Part shown: positions 33,895-43,008 of the stretch, one piece after another
How positions within the stretch are numbered: position 1 is the stretch's first letter
Layout of the letters: the number at the start of each line of letters is the position of its first letter
NCBI RefSeq assembly: GCF_009908265.2
Contig: NZ_JAAATX020000009.1
Location: forward strand, 1-64,000
Length of the DNA: 64,000 nt
From: Paragemmobacter amnigenus
GTDB taxonomy: Bacteria > Pseudomonadota > Alphaproteobacteria > Rhodobacterales > Rhodobacteraceae
Direction: 5' to 3'
Translations under genes and position numbers: made by a program
The notes under the pieces: generated by a model
Told to the model about the DNA's origin: nothing
Databases searched by the model: none
What the model saw: only the letters and a program-made list of their open reading frames with translations

Positions 33895-34893
33895 TCAGGA
33901 CTCCTTGGTCAGACGGTCGGGGTTGATCGGGCGCAGCAGCACAAGGCCGCCAAGCCCGAGGGAGAAGAGGAAAAGGAACAGCAGGTCGCCCCGTTTCTCG
34001 GCCAGCACCTTGTCGACGGGGGCACCGGTGTACGTGTCCTTTATGCCGAGGATGGCGAAGGTGAACCGCTCGAAGTGCTTGGTGACCGAGGCAACCTCGA
34101 TCCCGTTGCGGAAGGTCTCGTATCCAGCGAACCCGGCCTTGATTCGATCCTGTTCGGCCTTCGGGACCGAAAGCTGGGCAAAGACGCCGCCAGCAACCTG
34201 ATTGTCAGGATCCATCGTATCGCCAATCTGCGGGGCGACCAGAACGACGAGGATCCACAGTGCGAAGGCCGCGATCAGGCCACTGGCCGGGCTTCTGGCC
34301 CAGAGGCTGAGTCCGAAACCAAGCGTAAAGAGCACCGTCAGGTAGAAGACGCCAGCCGCCCATGTCAGGGCCAGCCGCAGCGCGTCGTCCGTGCCAAGGC
34401 CGATGCCCGAGACGACGGGCAACAGGATGGCTGTGGCGATGATCACGATCCCCAGCGAAACCGCCGCGAGCCCCATGCCACCGATGATCTTGGCAAGGCG
34501 GTAGGCCCAATGCGGTAGCGGCCTGGTCAGAATCAGGGCCAGCGTCTGTCGTCCACGTTCGGCAGCAGCGGCGCGGTAGCCCGCAACCAGCGCGATGACC
34601 GCCCCCATGATCTCGACCTGTTCGATCATGCCGCGCATCAACTTAAGCGGATAGAACTCGGGCGCCGCGATGGCAGCGGCATCCTTGCCAAGGGCAAGCA
34701 GTTGATCCCGCGCGGCGGCATAAGTCGCAGCATCGCTGTGGAGCGCAATGGCCCCGGTGACCAGCGAGGCGGTGGAGGCGACGACAAGGGCCAGCGTCGC
34801 CCAGAACAAAAATCGGTCGCGCAACTGTTCACGCGCGTCACGCAGCGCGATGGTCATGACGCTGCCCCGAATGGAGGGAAGGATATTAGGCAT
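33895..34893 (-). CDS. ABC-2 type permease, NosY-like
   Basis: The 332-residue membrane protein has about six helices and the ABC-2 permease layout: a first helix (FLFWATLALVVASTASLVTGAIAL), a large extracytoplasmic loop, then AAAAERGRQTLALILTRPLPHWAYRLAKIIGG. The last is the typical coupling segment for the ATPase. A second large loop near 230-290 precedes the final helix. ATG 34893 overlaps the upstream permease by eight bases. With that gene and the ATPase it forms a three-gene exporter. The substrate is unknown; NosFY-like systems act in cofactor or copper-protein maturation. Confidence 0.85.
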   Translation of the reverse strand: MPNILPSIRGSVMTIALRDAREQLRDRFLFWATLALVVASTASLVTGAIALHSDAATYAAARDQLLALGKDAAAIAAPEFYPLKLMRGMIEQVEIMGAVIALVAGYRAAAAERGRQTLALILTRPLPHWAYRLAKIIGGMGLAAVSLGIVIIATAILLPVVSGIGLGTDDALRLALTWAAGVFYLTVLFTLGFGLSLWARSPASGLIAAFALWILVVLVAPQIGDTMDPDNQVAGGVFAQLSVPKAEQDRIKAGFAGYETFRNGIEVASVTKHFERFTFAILGIKDTYTGAPVDKVLAEKRGDLLFLFLFSLGLGGLVLLRPINPDRLTKES

Positions 34894-35818
34894 CGGGGCC
34901 TCCGGCGGTAAGGTCAAGCTTTGCGGCAGAGCGCAGGGCGAAGAGGAAGGCGAGGAGCAGCGCCAGCGGCAGGGTGACCAACGGCGGAACCGGACCGCGC
35001 GGGGCAAGGCCGTCCGGCAGGAAGCTGAGCAGATCGCCAGACAGCCATGCGAAGGCCTCGGAGAGGGAGACGGGGCCAAGAAGTGTCGATGTCACCCGGA
35101 AGAAGGCCGAATCCGGCGTGGCCGCCAAGGTCGATACAGGGTTGATCGAGGCGGTCGGATGGATGTTCGCCGTCAGTTCCGGCAAGACGAAAGTCACGAC
35201 CAACCAGACCACCGATGCCGAGATCAACCCGCTTGCTGTTGCTGGCATCCGGGCCGCAGCCCCGAGGGCGACCAGCCCGAAGGTGGTAATGTAAGCCCAG
35301 CCAAGGATAAGGAACAACCCGAGCCGGGCCAGATCCGCCGACCTGACGACCAGAGACGGGATGGTGAACAGCGTGGCGACAGAGATCAGACCGGCAACTG
35401 CCATCATGGCGCCCGTCGCGACCCCAAGGGCGCGCATCTTACCCAAGGCGTAGTCGCGCCGCGCAAATGGGCGGGTGCCGAGCAAAGGCAGCGTCCCAGC
35501 GCGACGGTCAGCCTCGATCAATAGCTGCCCGATCACGATCGCGCCGAAGGTGCCAATCAGGCTGATGTAGACGCCAAGGTTGCGCAGAACCGCCAAGGGC
35601 GCGGACTGGCCGACAGGGTTCGACGGCACGGGCTGGCCTGCGCCGGCCAGGTATTGCGCCGCATCGGCGTAGATCGCGTTGACGGTGTTCGTGGCAGACC
35701 AGCCAAGCCAAGCCGTTACCATCACCATCGCCGCAAAGAACGCCACAAGGATCAGAACCGAACGATCCCGCATCAACCCCGCCAGCGATTGGCGCGCAAG
35801 AAGTCGCGAAGGGGTCAT
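34886..35818 (-). CDS. ABC-2 type permease
   Basis: This 310-residue membrane protein has six predicted helices. The coupling segment is GQLLIEADRRAGTLPLLGTRPFARRDYALGKMRA, equivalent to that in the neighbouring permease, so the pair probably forms a heterodimer. Large soluble loops lie between helices 1 and 2 (DAAQYLAGAGQPVPSN) and near 220-270. It overlaps the ATPase gene by four bases (ATGA) and the next permease by eight, typical of a stoichiometric complex. Confidence 0.85.
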   Translation of the reverse strand: MTPSRLLARQSLAGLMRDRSVLILVAFFAAMVMVTAWLGWSATNTVNAIYADAAQYLAGAGQPVPSNPVGQSAPLAVLRNLGVYISLIGTFGAIVIGQLLIEADRRAGTLPLLGTRPFARRDYALGKMRALGVATGAMMAVAGLISVATLFTIPSLVVRSADLARLGLFLILGWAYITTFGLVALGAAARMPATASGLISASVVWLVVTFVLPELTANIHPTASINPVSTLAATPDSAFFRVTSTLLGPVSLSEAFAWLSGDLLSFLPDGLAPRGPVPPLVTLPLALLLAFLFALRSAAKLDLTAGGPDA

Positions 35819-36561
35819 GCCGCCACCTCGGAGTGCCCCGCGGCGACGCCAACGTAAAGCTCTTCCAGGCTGTGTTCGTCATAGCGGGCGGCGACCACCT
35901 GCATCGTGTCGCGGAAGACGAGCCTGCCCTGCGCCAGAACACCGATGGACGTGCAGCTGCGCGCCACTTCCGACAGAAGGTGCGTGTTCATGAAGATCGT
36001 CATCCCGGCGGCGTTCAGTCGGTCGATAATCTCGCGCAGTTGGCGCACGCCCATCGGGTCGAGGCCCGAGGTCGGCTCGTCCAGAAACAGGACGTCGGGC
36101 CGGTGCAGGATCGCCTGTGCAAGGCCGACCCGCTGCCGCATTCCCTTGGAAAAGGTGCCAACACGGCGATCCGCCAATTCCGTGATATTAAGGAAGTCCA
36201 GCGTTTCGTGCACCGCATCAGCGGGCTTTTCCAAGCCCGACAGGCGGGCGAAAAACATCAGGTTTTCGCGGGTCGTGAACCGGTCATAAAGGCGCACATT
36301 CTCTGGCAGATAGCCAATGGCCGCGCGAACTTTCAAAGGATCGGAGATGATATCATGCCCCGCAACGCGTGCGCTGCCAGTGGTCGGTTCCAGCAGCGTT
36401 GTCAGAAGACGGATGGTCGTCGTCTTGCCCGCGCCGTTATGGCCGAGAAAGCCGAAGACTTCGCCCTTCTGGACATCAAGCGTCAGCGGATGAAGCGCCA
36501 CAGCATCGCCATAAGATATTCCGAGGCCGTGGGTCGAGACAGCAGAATTGGAGGAAGGCAT
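35815..36561 (-). CDS. ABC transporter ATP-binding protein, NosF-like
   Basis: The 248-residue ATPase has Walker A GHNGAGKTTT, the Q-loop region (GYLPENVRLYDRFTTRENL), signature FSKGMRQRVGLAQA, Walker B VLFLDEPTSGLDP and the switch histidine in NTHLLSEV. The PENVRLYDRFTTRENLMFFARL pattern is characteristic of NosF/GldA-like exporters. It is first in a four-gene operon: ATPase, two permeases and the TSP3 protein. ATG 36561 fits the start of similarity. Export of a lipid, peptide or cofactor is likely but the substrate is open. Confidence 0.9.
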   Translation of the reverse strand: MPSSNSAVSTHGLGISYGDAVALHPLTLDVQKGEVFGFLGHNGAGKTTTIRLLTTLLEPTTGSARVAGHDIISDPLKVRAAIGYLPENVRLYDRFTTRENLMFFARLSGLEKPADAVHETLDFLNITELADRRVGTFSKGMRQRVGLAQAILHRPDVLFLDEPTSGLDPMGVRQLREIIDRLNAAGMTIFMNTHLLSEVARSCTSIGVLAQGRLVFRDTMQVVAARYDEHSLEELYVGVAAGHSEVAA

Positions 36562-36633
36562 GGGTTGGGTCCTTATCGGGGGAGCGATGGTCCCGACATG
36601 CGCCGGGGCCAACGTCGTCTGGATTGGCCGGGA

Positions 36634-37425
36634 TCACTCAGCCGGGTCCGGTGCGGCCCGGGTGGTCATCACAAACACCGTCCCGGCGATTACCGCGAGG
36701 AAGGCGAAGCTGGTGACGATGGTCCCAAGTCCGAGGCCGCCGAACTCGGTCGGTTGTGCCAGGAAGTCGCCAAAGGACGCACCGAGCGGGCGGGTGAAGA
36801 TGTAGCAGAGCCAGAAAGCCCACATCCCGTCGAGGCCAAGAGCGAAATACCCAAGGGCAAGCGAGGCGATGATCAGCCCGAACAGCACCCCGGTCCCGGC
36901 GAAGCCCACGCCGAAGGCTTCGGAGATCAGGTCGCCGACCGCCGTGCCGAGAGCGAAAGTGAAAAGGATCGCAAGCCAGTAGAAGGCTTCGCGACGGAAG
37001 GTGTATACCTCGTGGATCGAAAGCGTACGTTCCATCGCGAACCAGACCGCGAAGATGGCAGCGAGCGCGAGCGTGAAGCCGATGGTCGAGGTGAGCAGCG
37101 GAATCCCAAGCGCGTCGGTCATGTTGTCGGTGATTAATGTGCCGACGACCGAAATCAGGACGACCGCAATCCAGTAATAAGCAGGAACGTAGGCCTTCTG
37201 GCGGAACTGCCAGAGCATGGCTGCGACAAGGACAGCGGTCATCAGGACCGTCGTCGCGCCAAGACCGAGGCCAAGGTTGACCGCAAGGAAGTCGGCGGCG
37301 GTTTCGCCCATGGTCACGGCCATGAGCTTGATGAGCCAGAACCCGGGGGTGACTTCGGGCACCCGGTTCACGCCCACGGGTTGTAGCTTGGGGCGGTCGA
37401 AGTCGGCGAAAGTTACGTCAGTCAT
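36634..37425 (-). CDS. COG4705 multi-spanning membrane protein
   Basis: The 263-residue protein has about seven membrane helices and internal repeat motifs of the COG4705 type: KLMAVTMGETAADFL in the first part, LFTFALGTAVGDLISEAFGVGF in the middle and YIFTRPLGASFGDFLAQP near the end. Each carries a G-x-x-x-x-D pair in a membrane helix, suggesting a transport path. Function is undetermined; some relatives are linked to metal or acid stress. It follows the 37433 gene by seven bases in the same direction, so the palindrome at 38162-38181 may control both. Confidence 0.82.
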   Translation of the reverse strand: MTDVTFADFDRPKLQPVGVNRVPEVTPGFWLIKLMAVTMGETAADFLAVNLGLGLGATTVLMTAVLVAAMLWQFRQKAYVPAYYWIAVVLISVVGTLITDNMTDALGIPLLTSTIGFTLALAAIFAVWFAMERTLSIHEVYTFRREAFYWLAILFTFALGTAVGDLISEAFGVGFAGTGVLFGLIIASLALGYFALGLDGMWAFWLCYIFTRPLGASFGDFLAQPTEFGGLGLGTIVTSFAFLAVIAGTVFVMTTRAAPDPAE

Positions 37426-37432
37426 GATGGGA

Positions 37433-38071
37433 TCATCCGTTCAGAAGGGCCAGCGCCTGCACCGAGAAGGCGTCGGCATGGGCGTCATCATCGGCATTGC
37501 AGCGCTCGAGCGCCTTGGACTGCAGGTCGGCGACAGTGGCGGGCGGAGTGGTGTTGCCGATCGCACTGCGAAGCTGGCCGATCAGGTCCTCGCAAGGGAT
37601 GGCGCGGCCGCTCTCATCGGTCACGGCGATGCCGGAGACGTATTGAATGGGGCTAGACGCTGCAGCTGGCACGGGGGCATCGAGCGTGGTGGACAGGGCA
37701 GCAAGCGCGGCATCGACGGTCGCTTGGTCGGGAGTTCCCGCTCGCAAAGCCGAGAAGGCCTCGTCAGCGGCCGCATCGACTGTATTCCAGGCGGCACGGT
37801 CAGCTTGCCGCAGGGCCGAGGCGTTCTGGTCCCACAGAGTCTCAAGGTCGGTGATGCGGTGTTCGGCGGCTTTGAGATCGCCGGTGGCGGCGATGGTCTG
37901 GGTATCGGCCACGATGGTCTTGTAGGCCGAGAGGTCGCCCAGCCCGGGCGATTGCGTTGCGGCGGTGGTTTGTGCGGCGGGCGAGATCATCATCTCGGCC
38001 AGCGCGAACCCTGCGGCCGGGACAGCTATCAGCGTCGCCGACAAGGCAAAGTTCCGAAAGGTGGCGTTCAT
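37433..38071 (-). CDS. Exported helical protein of the envelope island
   Basis: This 212-residue protein has a signal peptide or N-terminal anchor (FALSATLIAVPAAGFALA) and an Ala/Asp-rich helical body with DTQTIAATGDLKAAEHRITDLETLWDQ, a segment found in several proteobacterial periplasmic proteins next to COG4705 genes. Two cysteines (in IPCEDLIGQL and LERCNADDD) may form a disulfide. I do not know its function. ATG 38071 is preceded by GGAGG. The strong palindrome 91-110 bases upstream is shared with other promoters in this island. Confidence 0.72.
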   Translation of the reverse strand: MNATFRNFALSATLIAVPAAGFALAEMMISPAAQTTAATQSPGLGDLSAYKTIVADTQTIAATGDLKAAEHRITDLETLWDQNASALRQADRAAWNTVDAAADEAFSALRAGTPDQATVDAALAALSTTLDAPVPAAASSPIQYVSGIAVTDESGRAIPCEDLIGQLRSAIGNTTPPATVADLQSKALERCNADDDAHADAFSVQALALLNG

Positions 38072-38158
38072 GGGAGGCGTCCTGTCGATATGCACGCGGG
38101 CCTCCAACCGAGGTCCGTATGCGCGGTTCTGACAGCGACTTTCCCGAAGCGTCTGGCA

Positions 38159-38184
38159 AGCTTCTTACACTTCGGTAAGAAGCT
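38159..38184. promoter_or_regulatory. Palindrome TTCTTAC-N6-GTAAGAA, site 1
   Basis: AGCTTCTTAC and GTAAGAAGCT are perfect 10-base arms around ACTTCG. The core TTCTTAC-N6-GTAAGAA (38162-38181) recurs upstream of the mprF/PepSY divergent promoters and the cytochrome b gene. There is no T run on the minus strand, so it is more likely an operator for the 37433-38071 gene than a terminator of the PAP2 gene. Confidence 0.65.
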
Positions 38185-38191
38185 GATTTTC

Positions 38192-40225
38192 TCAGGGCAG
38201 GACGATGGACACGACGTTGTCCGAGGTGTGCGACGCGGCGAGGACGGTCGCGCCACGTGCCACAAGGCCCTGAACAAGCGTATCTCGGAGCATCGGGCTG
38301 GCCCCAATGGGCTGCGTCGTTTCCGTCTCTCCTGCCTCGTCGACACCCACGGTTCCGACAAAGGCGCGCAACCCATCGGCAGTGACGAATTCGGTGCGCC
38401 AGAAGCGGAGTTTTGGATCGGCCAGCGATGACGTCGCGCCCGGCGCACGCTGCACGAAGGCGAGATCGTTGGGCTGCCCGCGCCAGAAATGCGAGACGGT
38501 CTCGACGGTTGAATCTTCGCTGCCGCCGACCGCTGCGAAGATTGCGTCGAAGACAAGGCCCGGGGTCGGCAGCTGCGCCGCTGTCCAGTCCGATGCGAGG
38601 ACAGCATCGGAAAGAGCAAATTCGTCTCGGGCGAAAACGACGAGAGAGACCGGATGCACCGGCGAGCCCATCAGCGACTCGGTTTGCGCAGGGAGGCCCA
38701 TTTGCGCCAGAGCAGCGGCATCTGACAGAACCTGATCAGCGACCTGGACAGGGACATTGCGCGGATGGTCATAGCGCCAGACGTTTGACGCGGCCAGCAC
38801 GGCCAGTCCTGCGGCCAGGGAGAGAACCGCGACCCTCGCCCTGTCGGCCATCGGCGCCGTCGCGGCGGAGGTCTGCGACAGTCGCCATTCCGAGATCGCG
38901 ATGCCGACCGTCACCCAGAGCGCACCGACCAGCCAGCCGTTCAGGACATCGCTGAGGTAGTGCTCGATCAGGTAGATGCGGCTGACGCCGATGGCGAAGG
39001 CCATGAGGCCAGCCAGCAGAAGCGCCGTCTCGGCACGGAGCCTCCCCGCCCGCCAGACGACATACATCAGCATTCCATAGGCTGCGACCGAAGCCGCAGC
39101 ATGTCCGGAAGGGAAGCTGCCAGAGGTCTCGGCGAAGACACCGAGAGGCGAGCGCGGACGCCCGAAGGCGAGTTTGAGCGCCGCAACGGTAATGGTGTTT
39201 CCGGCCACCGAAACCGCCAGTCCAACCGCGAGCGCGCGCCGCCCTTCCGTTATCAGCCAGATCAGCGCCGCCACCATGACCGGCAGAACGACCTGCCAGC
39301 CGCCAACTGCGGTGATGAACGACGCCACCCGGATCGGACCCGGCGACTGGAAATGGTGGATCAACTCGGACAGACGGTTGTCGAGCCCAATCAAGGGATC
39401 GCCCGAGAGAAACTCGAAGACGGAGTCGGCCCAGACGGCACCGATATAGACGAAGATCAGTGCCAAGAGGCTGAGCGTCAGCCCCGAGAACGCGTTGCGG
39501 TCGAGTCGCGCCTCGACCCAGCGTGCTGTCTCAGGGTGGTCCTCGATCCGGTGCCGCACTGCGGGGATGTCTGCGAGACTGCGCAGCGCGGCAGACATGA
39601 CCGCCCATACGAGCGGCAGCAGTCTCAGCGCCGAATAGAGCGTGGTCCAGAGAATGATCAGCGCCAGAAGAACGACACCGGTCAAGACCGCGACCCGGGT
39701 CAGTGATCCGCCGATCCGGCCCATGACATCGCCCAGGAAATAGCCGATCGCGACATGGGCAAGCGCATAGGGAATGCTGCCCAGGATGTTCCAGATCAGG
39801 AACTTGCGGCGGTCCATGTCTGCCATGCCCGCGACGAGTGGAACGAGCCCCGCCACCGGCCCGAGGAACCGGCCGATTACCAGTGCCATACCGCCCCGCT
39901 TCTCGAAAAGTCCCTTGGCGCGGGCAAAGGCGGCGGACTCCCCGATGCGGCGCCGGCCCGGCAGGCGGTTCATGGCCAGCTTGCCGGTCCAGTAGCTCAG
40001 TTCCGATCCGAGGACCGACCCGAGCGCGACGAACCAGGCGAGATCAAAGAAGTCCAGCAACCCGCGCTGGACGAGGATGCCGCCGGCATCCACGATTAGC
40101 GTCCCGGGAATGACGACGCCGGTGACAAAGAACGCCTCAAGCATCGAGGCGAGCCCAATGAGCCAGTAACTGAGAACGCCGAGCGCCTGGAGCGAGGGAA
40201 GGATCTGGTCGAGGGACAGGCTCAT
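38192..40225 (-). CDS. DedA/PAP2 phosphatase fusion with LssY-like C-terminus
   Basis: The 677-residue membrane protein combines three parts. Residues about 1-200 are a DedA/SNARE-associated domain (EAFFVTGVVIPGTLIVDAGG, RFLGPVAGLVPLVAGM), a family now linked to undecaprenyl phosphate or lipid flipping. Residues about 250-440 are a PAP2 lipid phosphatase with KLAFGRPRSPLG, GSFPSGHAAA and SRIYLIEHYLSDVL, the three catalytic motifs. The rest resembles LssY C-terminal domains and is extracytoplasmic. ATG 40225 lies four bases after the mprF stop. Together with MprF this suggests membrane lipid remodelling. Confidence 0.88.
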   Translation of the reverse strand: MSLSLDQILPSLQALGVLSYWLIGLASMLEAFFVTGVVIPGTLIVDAGGILVQRGLLDFFDLAWFVALGSVLGSELSYWTGKLAMNRLPGRRRIGESAAFARAKGLFEKRGGMALVIGRFLGPVAGLVPLVAGMADMDRRKFLIWNILGSIPYALAHVAIGYFLGDVMGRIGGSLTRVAVLTGVVLLALIILWTTLYSALRLLPLVWAVMSAALRSLADIPAVRHRIEDHPETARWVEARLDRNAFSGLTLSLLALIFVYIGAVWADSVFEFLSGDPLIGLDNRLSELIHHFQSPGPIRVASFITAVGGWQVVLPVMVAALIWLITEGRRALAVGLAVSVAGNTITVAALKLAFGRPRSPLGVFAETSGSFPSGHAAASVAAYGMLMYVVWRAGRLRAETALLLAGLMAFAIGVSRIYLIEHYLSDVLNGWLVGALWVTVGIAISEWRLSQTSAATAPMADRARVAVLSLAAGLAVLAASNVWRYDHPRNVPVQVADQVLSDAAALAQMGLPAQTESLMGSPVHPVSLVVFARDEFALSDAVLASDWTAAQLPTPGLVFDAIFAAVGGSEDSTVETVSHFWRGQPNDLAFVQRAPGATSSLADPKLRFWRTEFVTADGLRAFVGTVGVDEAGETETTQPIGASPMLRDTLVQGLVARGATVLAASHTSDNVVSIVLP

Positions 40226-40229
40226 GAGG

Positions 40230-42815
40230 TCACTTCGCAATCAGGCCGCGCGCCGAGCCCGCAATCAGGAGGGCCACGTCACCCATAACGCGCATCGGCG
40301 AGACGTTGGGCGGCAGCGCCAGATAGCGCGGGCGCCAGTCCGGCTGAAACTTCTGCTTGAAGGTCCTGAGCCCCTCGAAGTTGTAGAATGCGCCGCCGTG
40401 ACGATAGATGAGCCGCCCGAAACGGTTCCACGATCGCGCGACCGACCGCTCGGACAGCCCCGACAGAGGCGCGGTGCCAAGGCTGAATTCCAGCGCCCCT
40501 TTCGCCTTGTAGTGTTCGATGAGGCTGAGGAACATGTATTCCATGAGGCCCGAGGCCTCTTCGGGCAGATAGCGCATCAGATCGACGGCCAGGTGTGCGC
40601 CGCCTTTTGACGCCAGAATATTGGCGAAGGCGACGATGCGACCATCCCTTCGTACAACCGAGATGTCGAACAGCGCCAGATAGTCCGGATCGAAGCGCCC
40701 GACAGAAAAGCCCTTCTCGCGTCCGGTCTTGCCGCCGAGCCACGCATCCGAGATTGCACGAAGTTCGGCAATGAGTTCGGGGGTATGGGGCGATGTCAAC
40801 ATGGTGAACTCGTACCCGTCGCGCTGGTGCTTGCTCATCGCGGCGCGCATGGTCTTGAACCGACCGCCCGCGAGGCTGAACTCGGGAAGCCGGACGACCG
40901 CTTCCTCTCCGACCTTGTGCAACGTCAGGCCGAGTTCGACCCAGAGCCCGAGGTTGCGCGCGCTGACCTCGTAGAAGACGGAGCGCGCGTTGGACCGGGC
41001 GGCCTGGTCGGCAAAGGACCAGGCGAGTGCTTCAAACTCTGCCCGCTCGCCAACCGGGTCGCCGAGCGCAATCCACGATCCGCCCCGGACGGCATACATG
41101 ATGAAGGATTTTCCGGTTTCGGAAAACAGGAACCGCTTGTCTCCGGTCTGGCTCAGCCAGGCCTGCGGGTCTTCGGACATCTCGCACAGGACGGCGGCCT
41201 GGGACATCGATGCCGGGCGCGCCTCCTCGGGCGGTTTCCGCCGGATCGGGCGCGTCAGGAGGTAGATCCCGAAAAAGAACATGAGCGCGGTCGCCGCGAG
41301 TCCCGCTCGGAGCGCACGGGGTGTGTTCGAGTCGTGCGAGAACTCCGACCACAGGTCATTCGAATACGGGACGGCCTTGTGCACGAAGAAGAAGAACGCA
41401 GCGGTTGCGACCCCGACGCCGATGACCGTGGCGAACCATCGGGTATCGAAGACGCCGGCCGTCAGGCGGCCGGGTCGGTCGAAAGCTTTCCTGAACGGCA
41501 GGAGCAGAAGCGCACCGGCCCCCAGGAAAGCCGCGTTCTCGAACGCGAAATCGTTGAGGAGCGACGCGACGGCCCCCGCCGACAGCGCACCGATGGCGAA
41601 CCACCAGGCCGAGGAAACCCGGCGCGCGAGGCCATGCGACACGATGATCAGCGTGACGCCTGCAATCGCCGACGCGAGGGTTCCGCCTTCGAGCAGAAGC
41701 ACACCGACGACGTCGCCTTCCGCCATCGCTTCCGCGCGCACGGAAGGCAACATCGTGATGAGCAGCAGCCAGGCCCCTAAGCCGAAGGCGACGGTTGCGA
41801 CGACACCCGGCGAGAACCCGTGCAGCGTGGCAAAGGCCGGTTGCAGGGCCGGTGCCCGGGCAATAAGACGGCTGCCGAAGCCGCTGGCCAGCCGGATCTC
41901 GTTCAGGGCGACCAGCAGGAAGGCAAATGCGAACGGAACCAGATAGTAGACCAGGCGGAAGAGGAGCAGTGCCGCAGCTGCATCCCCGGCCGGCACCGAG
42001 CCAGGCAAGGTGCCGATGACCACCGTCTCGAAGACACCGATGCCGCCCGGAACGTGGCTCAGCACTCCGATCATCGTCGCGGCGGCATAGATGGCGACGA
42101 AGGTAGCATAGTCGGGTTTTCCGGCGGGAAGAAGAACCCACAAGGCGAACGAGGCAGCGGCGATGTCGATCAGGGTGACGACAAGTTGTCCGGTAAGGTC
42201 GGCAGGCGGCGGCAGGTGCAGTTCATGACCGCGAATGCTCAGCGAACGCTGCGAGACGGACATCCAGGCGATGAGGGCAACCGAAACCGTGGTAATCCCG
42301 GCGGCAACGACCTGGATAGTCGATGGGGCATAGGGGAGCCAGGCACCGACTGCGGCGGGATGGACGGCCAGGGCCGCGATGCCGACGAGGGTCAATCCAG
42401 TGCCGAGGGCGATCGCAATGTAGCCAGAAACGGCGGCCACCTCGAATGCGTTCAGGCCGACGGCGGAATAGATCCGGTATCGTACCGCGCCGCCGGAGAT
42501 GACGCTGACGCCAATCGTGTTGCCGAAGGCATATCCAAGGAAGCCACCCAGCGCCACGACGCCCCGGTCAAGCGTTTTCCCGATGAACCGAAGGCCGAAC
42601 CAGTCATAGAAGATAAGCGCGACGTACCCGATGGCGGTCGCCCCGAACGCCGCGGCAAGCGCACCCATTGGAGTCGCCCTGATCTGCGCTGCGACGTCGG
42701 CCGGGTTGACGGGCTTCAGGAGGTGATAGAGCGCATAGAGCCCCAAGGCGAAGAGACCGGCGCCCAGAATGATGGGCGCGGCGCTTCGCAGGAATTGTAA
42801 GTTCAGTTGGGCCAT
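40230..42815 (-). CDS. mprF: Phosphatidylglycerol lysyltransferase/flippase
   Basis: The 861-residue protein has about 14 membrane helices (flippase half, residues 1-520) and a C-terminal cytoplasmic GNAT-type transferase domain (540-861). That domain contains WIALGDPVGERAEFEALAWSFADQAARSNARSVFYEV, REKGFSVGRFD and LGTAPLSGL. MprF transfers lysine or alanine from aminoacyl-tRNA to phosphatidylglycerol and flips the product, which protects against cationic peptides. Length matches the bifunctional form. ATG 42815 has a GGAG site. It is first in an operon with the DedA-PAP2 gene, and a shared palindrome lies about 95-110 bases upstream. Confidence 0.92.
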   Translation of the reverse strand: MAQLNLQFLRSAAPIILGAGLFALGLYALYHLLKPVNPADVAAQIRATPMGALAAAFGATAIGYVALIFYDWFGLRFIGKTLDRGVVALGGFLGYAFGNTIGVSVISGGAVRYRIYSAVGLNAFEVAAVSGYIAIALGTGLTLVGIAALAVHPAAVGAWLPYAPSTIQVVAAGITTVSVALIAWMSVSQRSLSIRGHELHLPPPADLTGQLVVTLIDIAAASFALWVLLPAGKPDYATFVAIYAAATMIGVLSHVPGGIGVFETVVIGTLPGSVPAGDAAAALLLFRLVYYLVPFAFAFLLVALNEIRLASGFGSRLIARAPALQPAFATLHGFSPGVVATVAFGLGAWLLLITMLPSVRAEAMAEGDVVGVLLLEGGTLASAIAGVTLIIVSHGLARRVSSAWWFAIGALSAGAVASLLNDFAFENAAFLGAGALLLLPFRKAFDRPGRLTAGVFDTRWFATVIGVGVATAAFFFFVHKAVPYSNDLWSEFSHDSNTPRALRAGLAATALMFFFGIYLLTRPIRRKPPEEARPASMSQAAVLCEMSEDPQAWLSQTGDKRFLFSETGKSFIMYAVRGGSWIALGDPVGERAEFEALAWSFADQAARSNARSVFYEVSARNLGLWVELGLTLHKVGEEAVVRLPEFSLAGGRFKTMRAAMSKHQRDGYEFTMLTSPHTPELIAELRAISDAWLGGKTGREKGFSVGRFDPDYLALFDISVVRRDGRIVAFANILASKGGAHLAVDLMRYLPEEASGLMEYMFLSLIEHYKAKGALEFSLGTAPLSGLSERSVARSWNRFGRLIYRHGGAFYNFEGLRTFKQKFQPDWRPRYLALPPNVSPMRVMGDVALLIAGSARGLIAK

Positions 42816-42907
42816 CCTCACTCCGGTCCGCTCGGCGTTTCGGTGATCGGGATGTGACTACCCTCGGGAAACCCTATCTGAAAACAGTAAAATTCCCAAA
42901 GCCTTGG

Positions 42908-42927
42908 TTCTTACGAAGTTGTAAAAA
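42908..42927. promoter_or_regulatory. Palindrome TTCTTAC-N6-GTAAAAA, site 2
   Basis: It lies in the 193-base region between the divergent mprF and PepSY genes. The left arm is identical to sites 1 and 3, and the right arm keeps GTAA. Its position would allow control of both directions. Confidence 0.6.
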
Positions 42928-43008
42928 GCCGGAAAAGCGATCCTTGGACTCGATGCCCAATTGTAGAATGCAGGCGAAAAGACCTGTGCATTAAAAGGAA
43001 CCTATCCC

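Noticed and set aside
35833-37137. A 434-codon plus-strand open frame
   Set aside because: It is antisense to the ABC ATPase and COG4705 genes, both of which have clear family motifs.
38159-38184. The long palindrome as an intrinsic terminator of the DedA-PAP2 gene
   Set aside because: No T run follows on the minus strand, and the same core occurs at two other promoters, so an operator is more likely.
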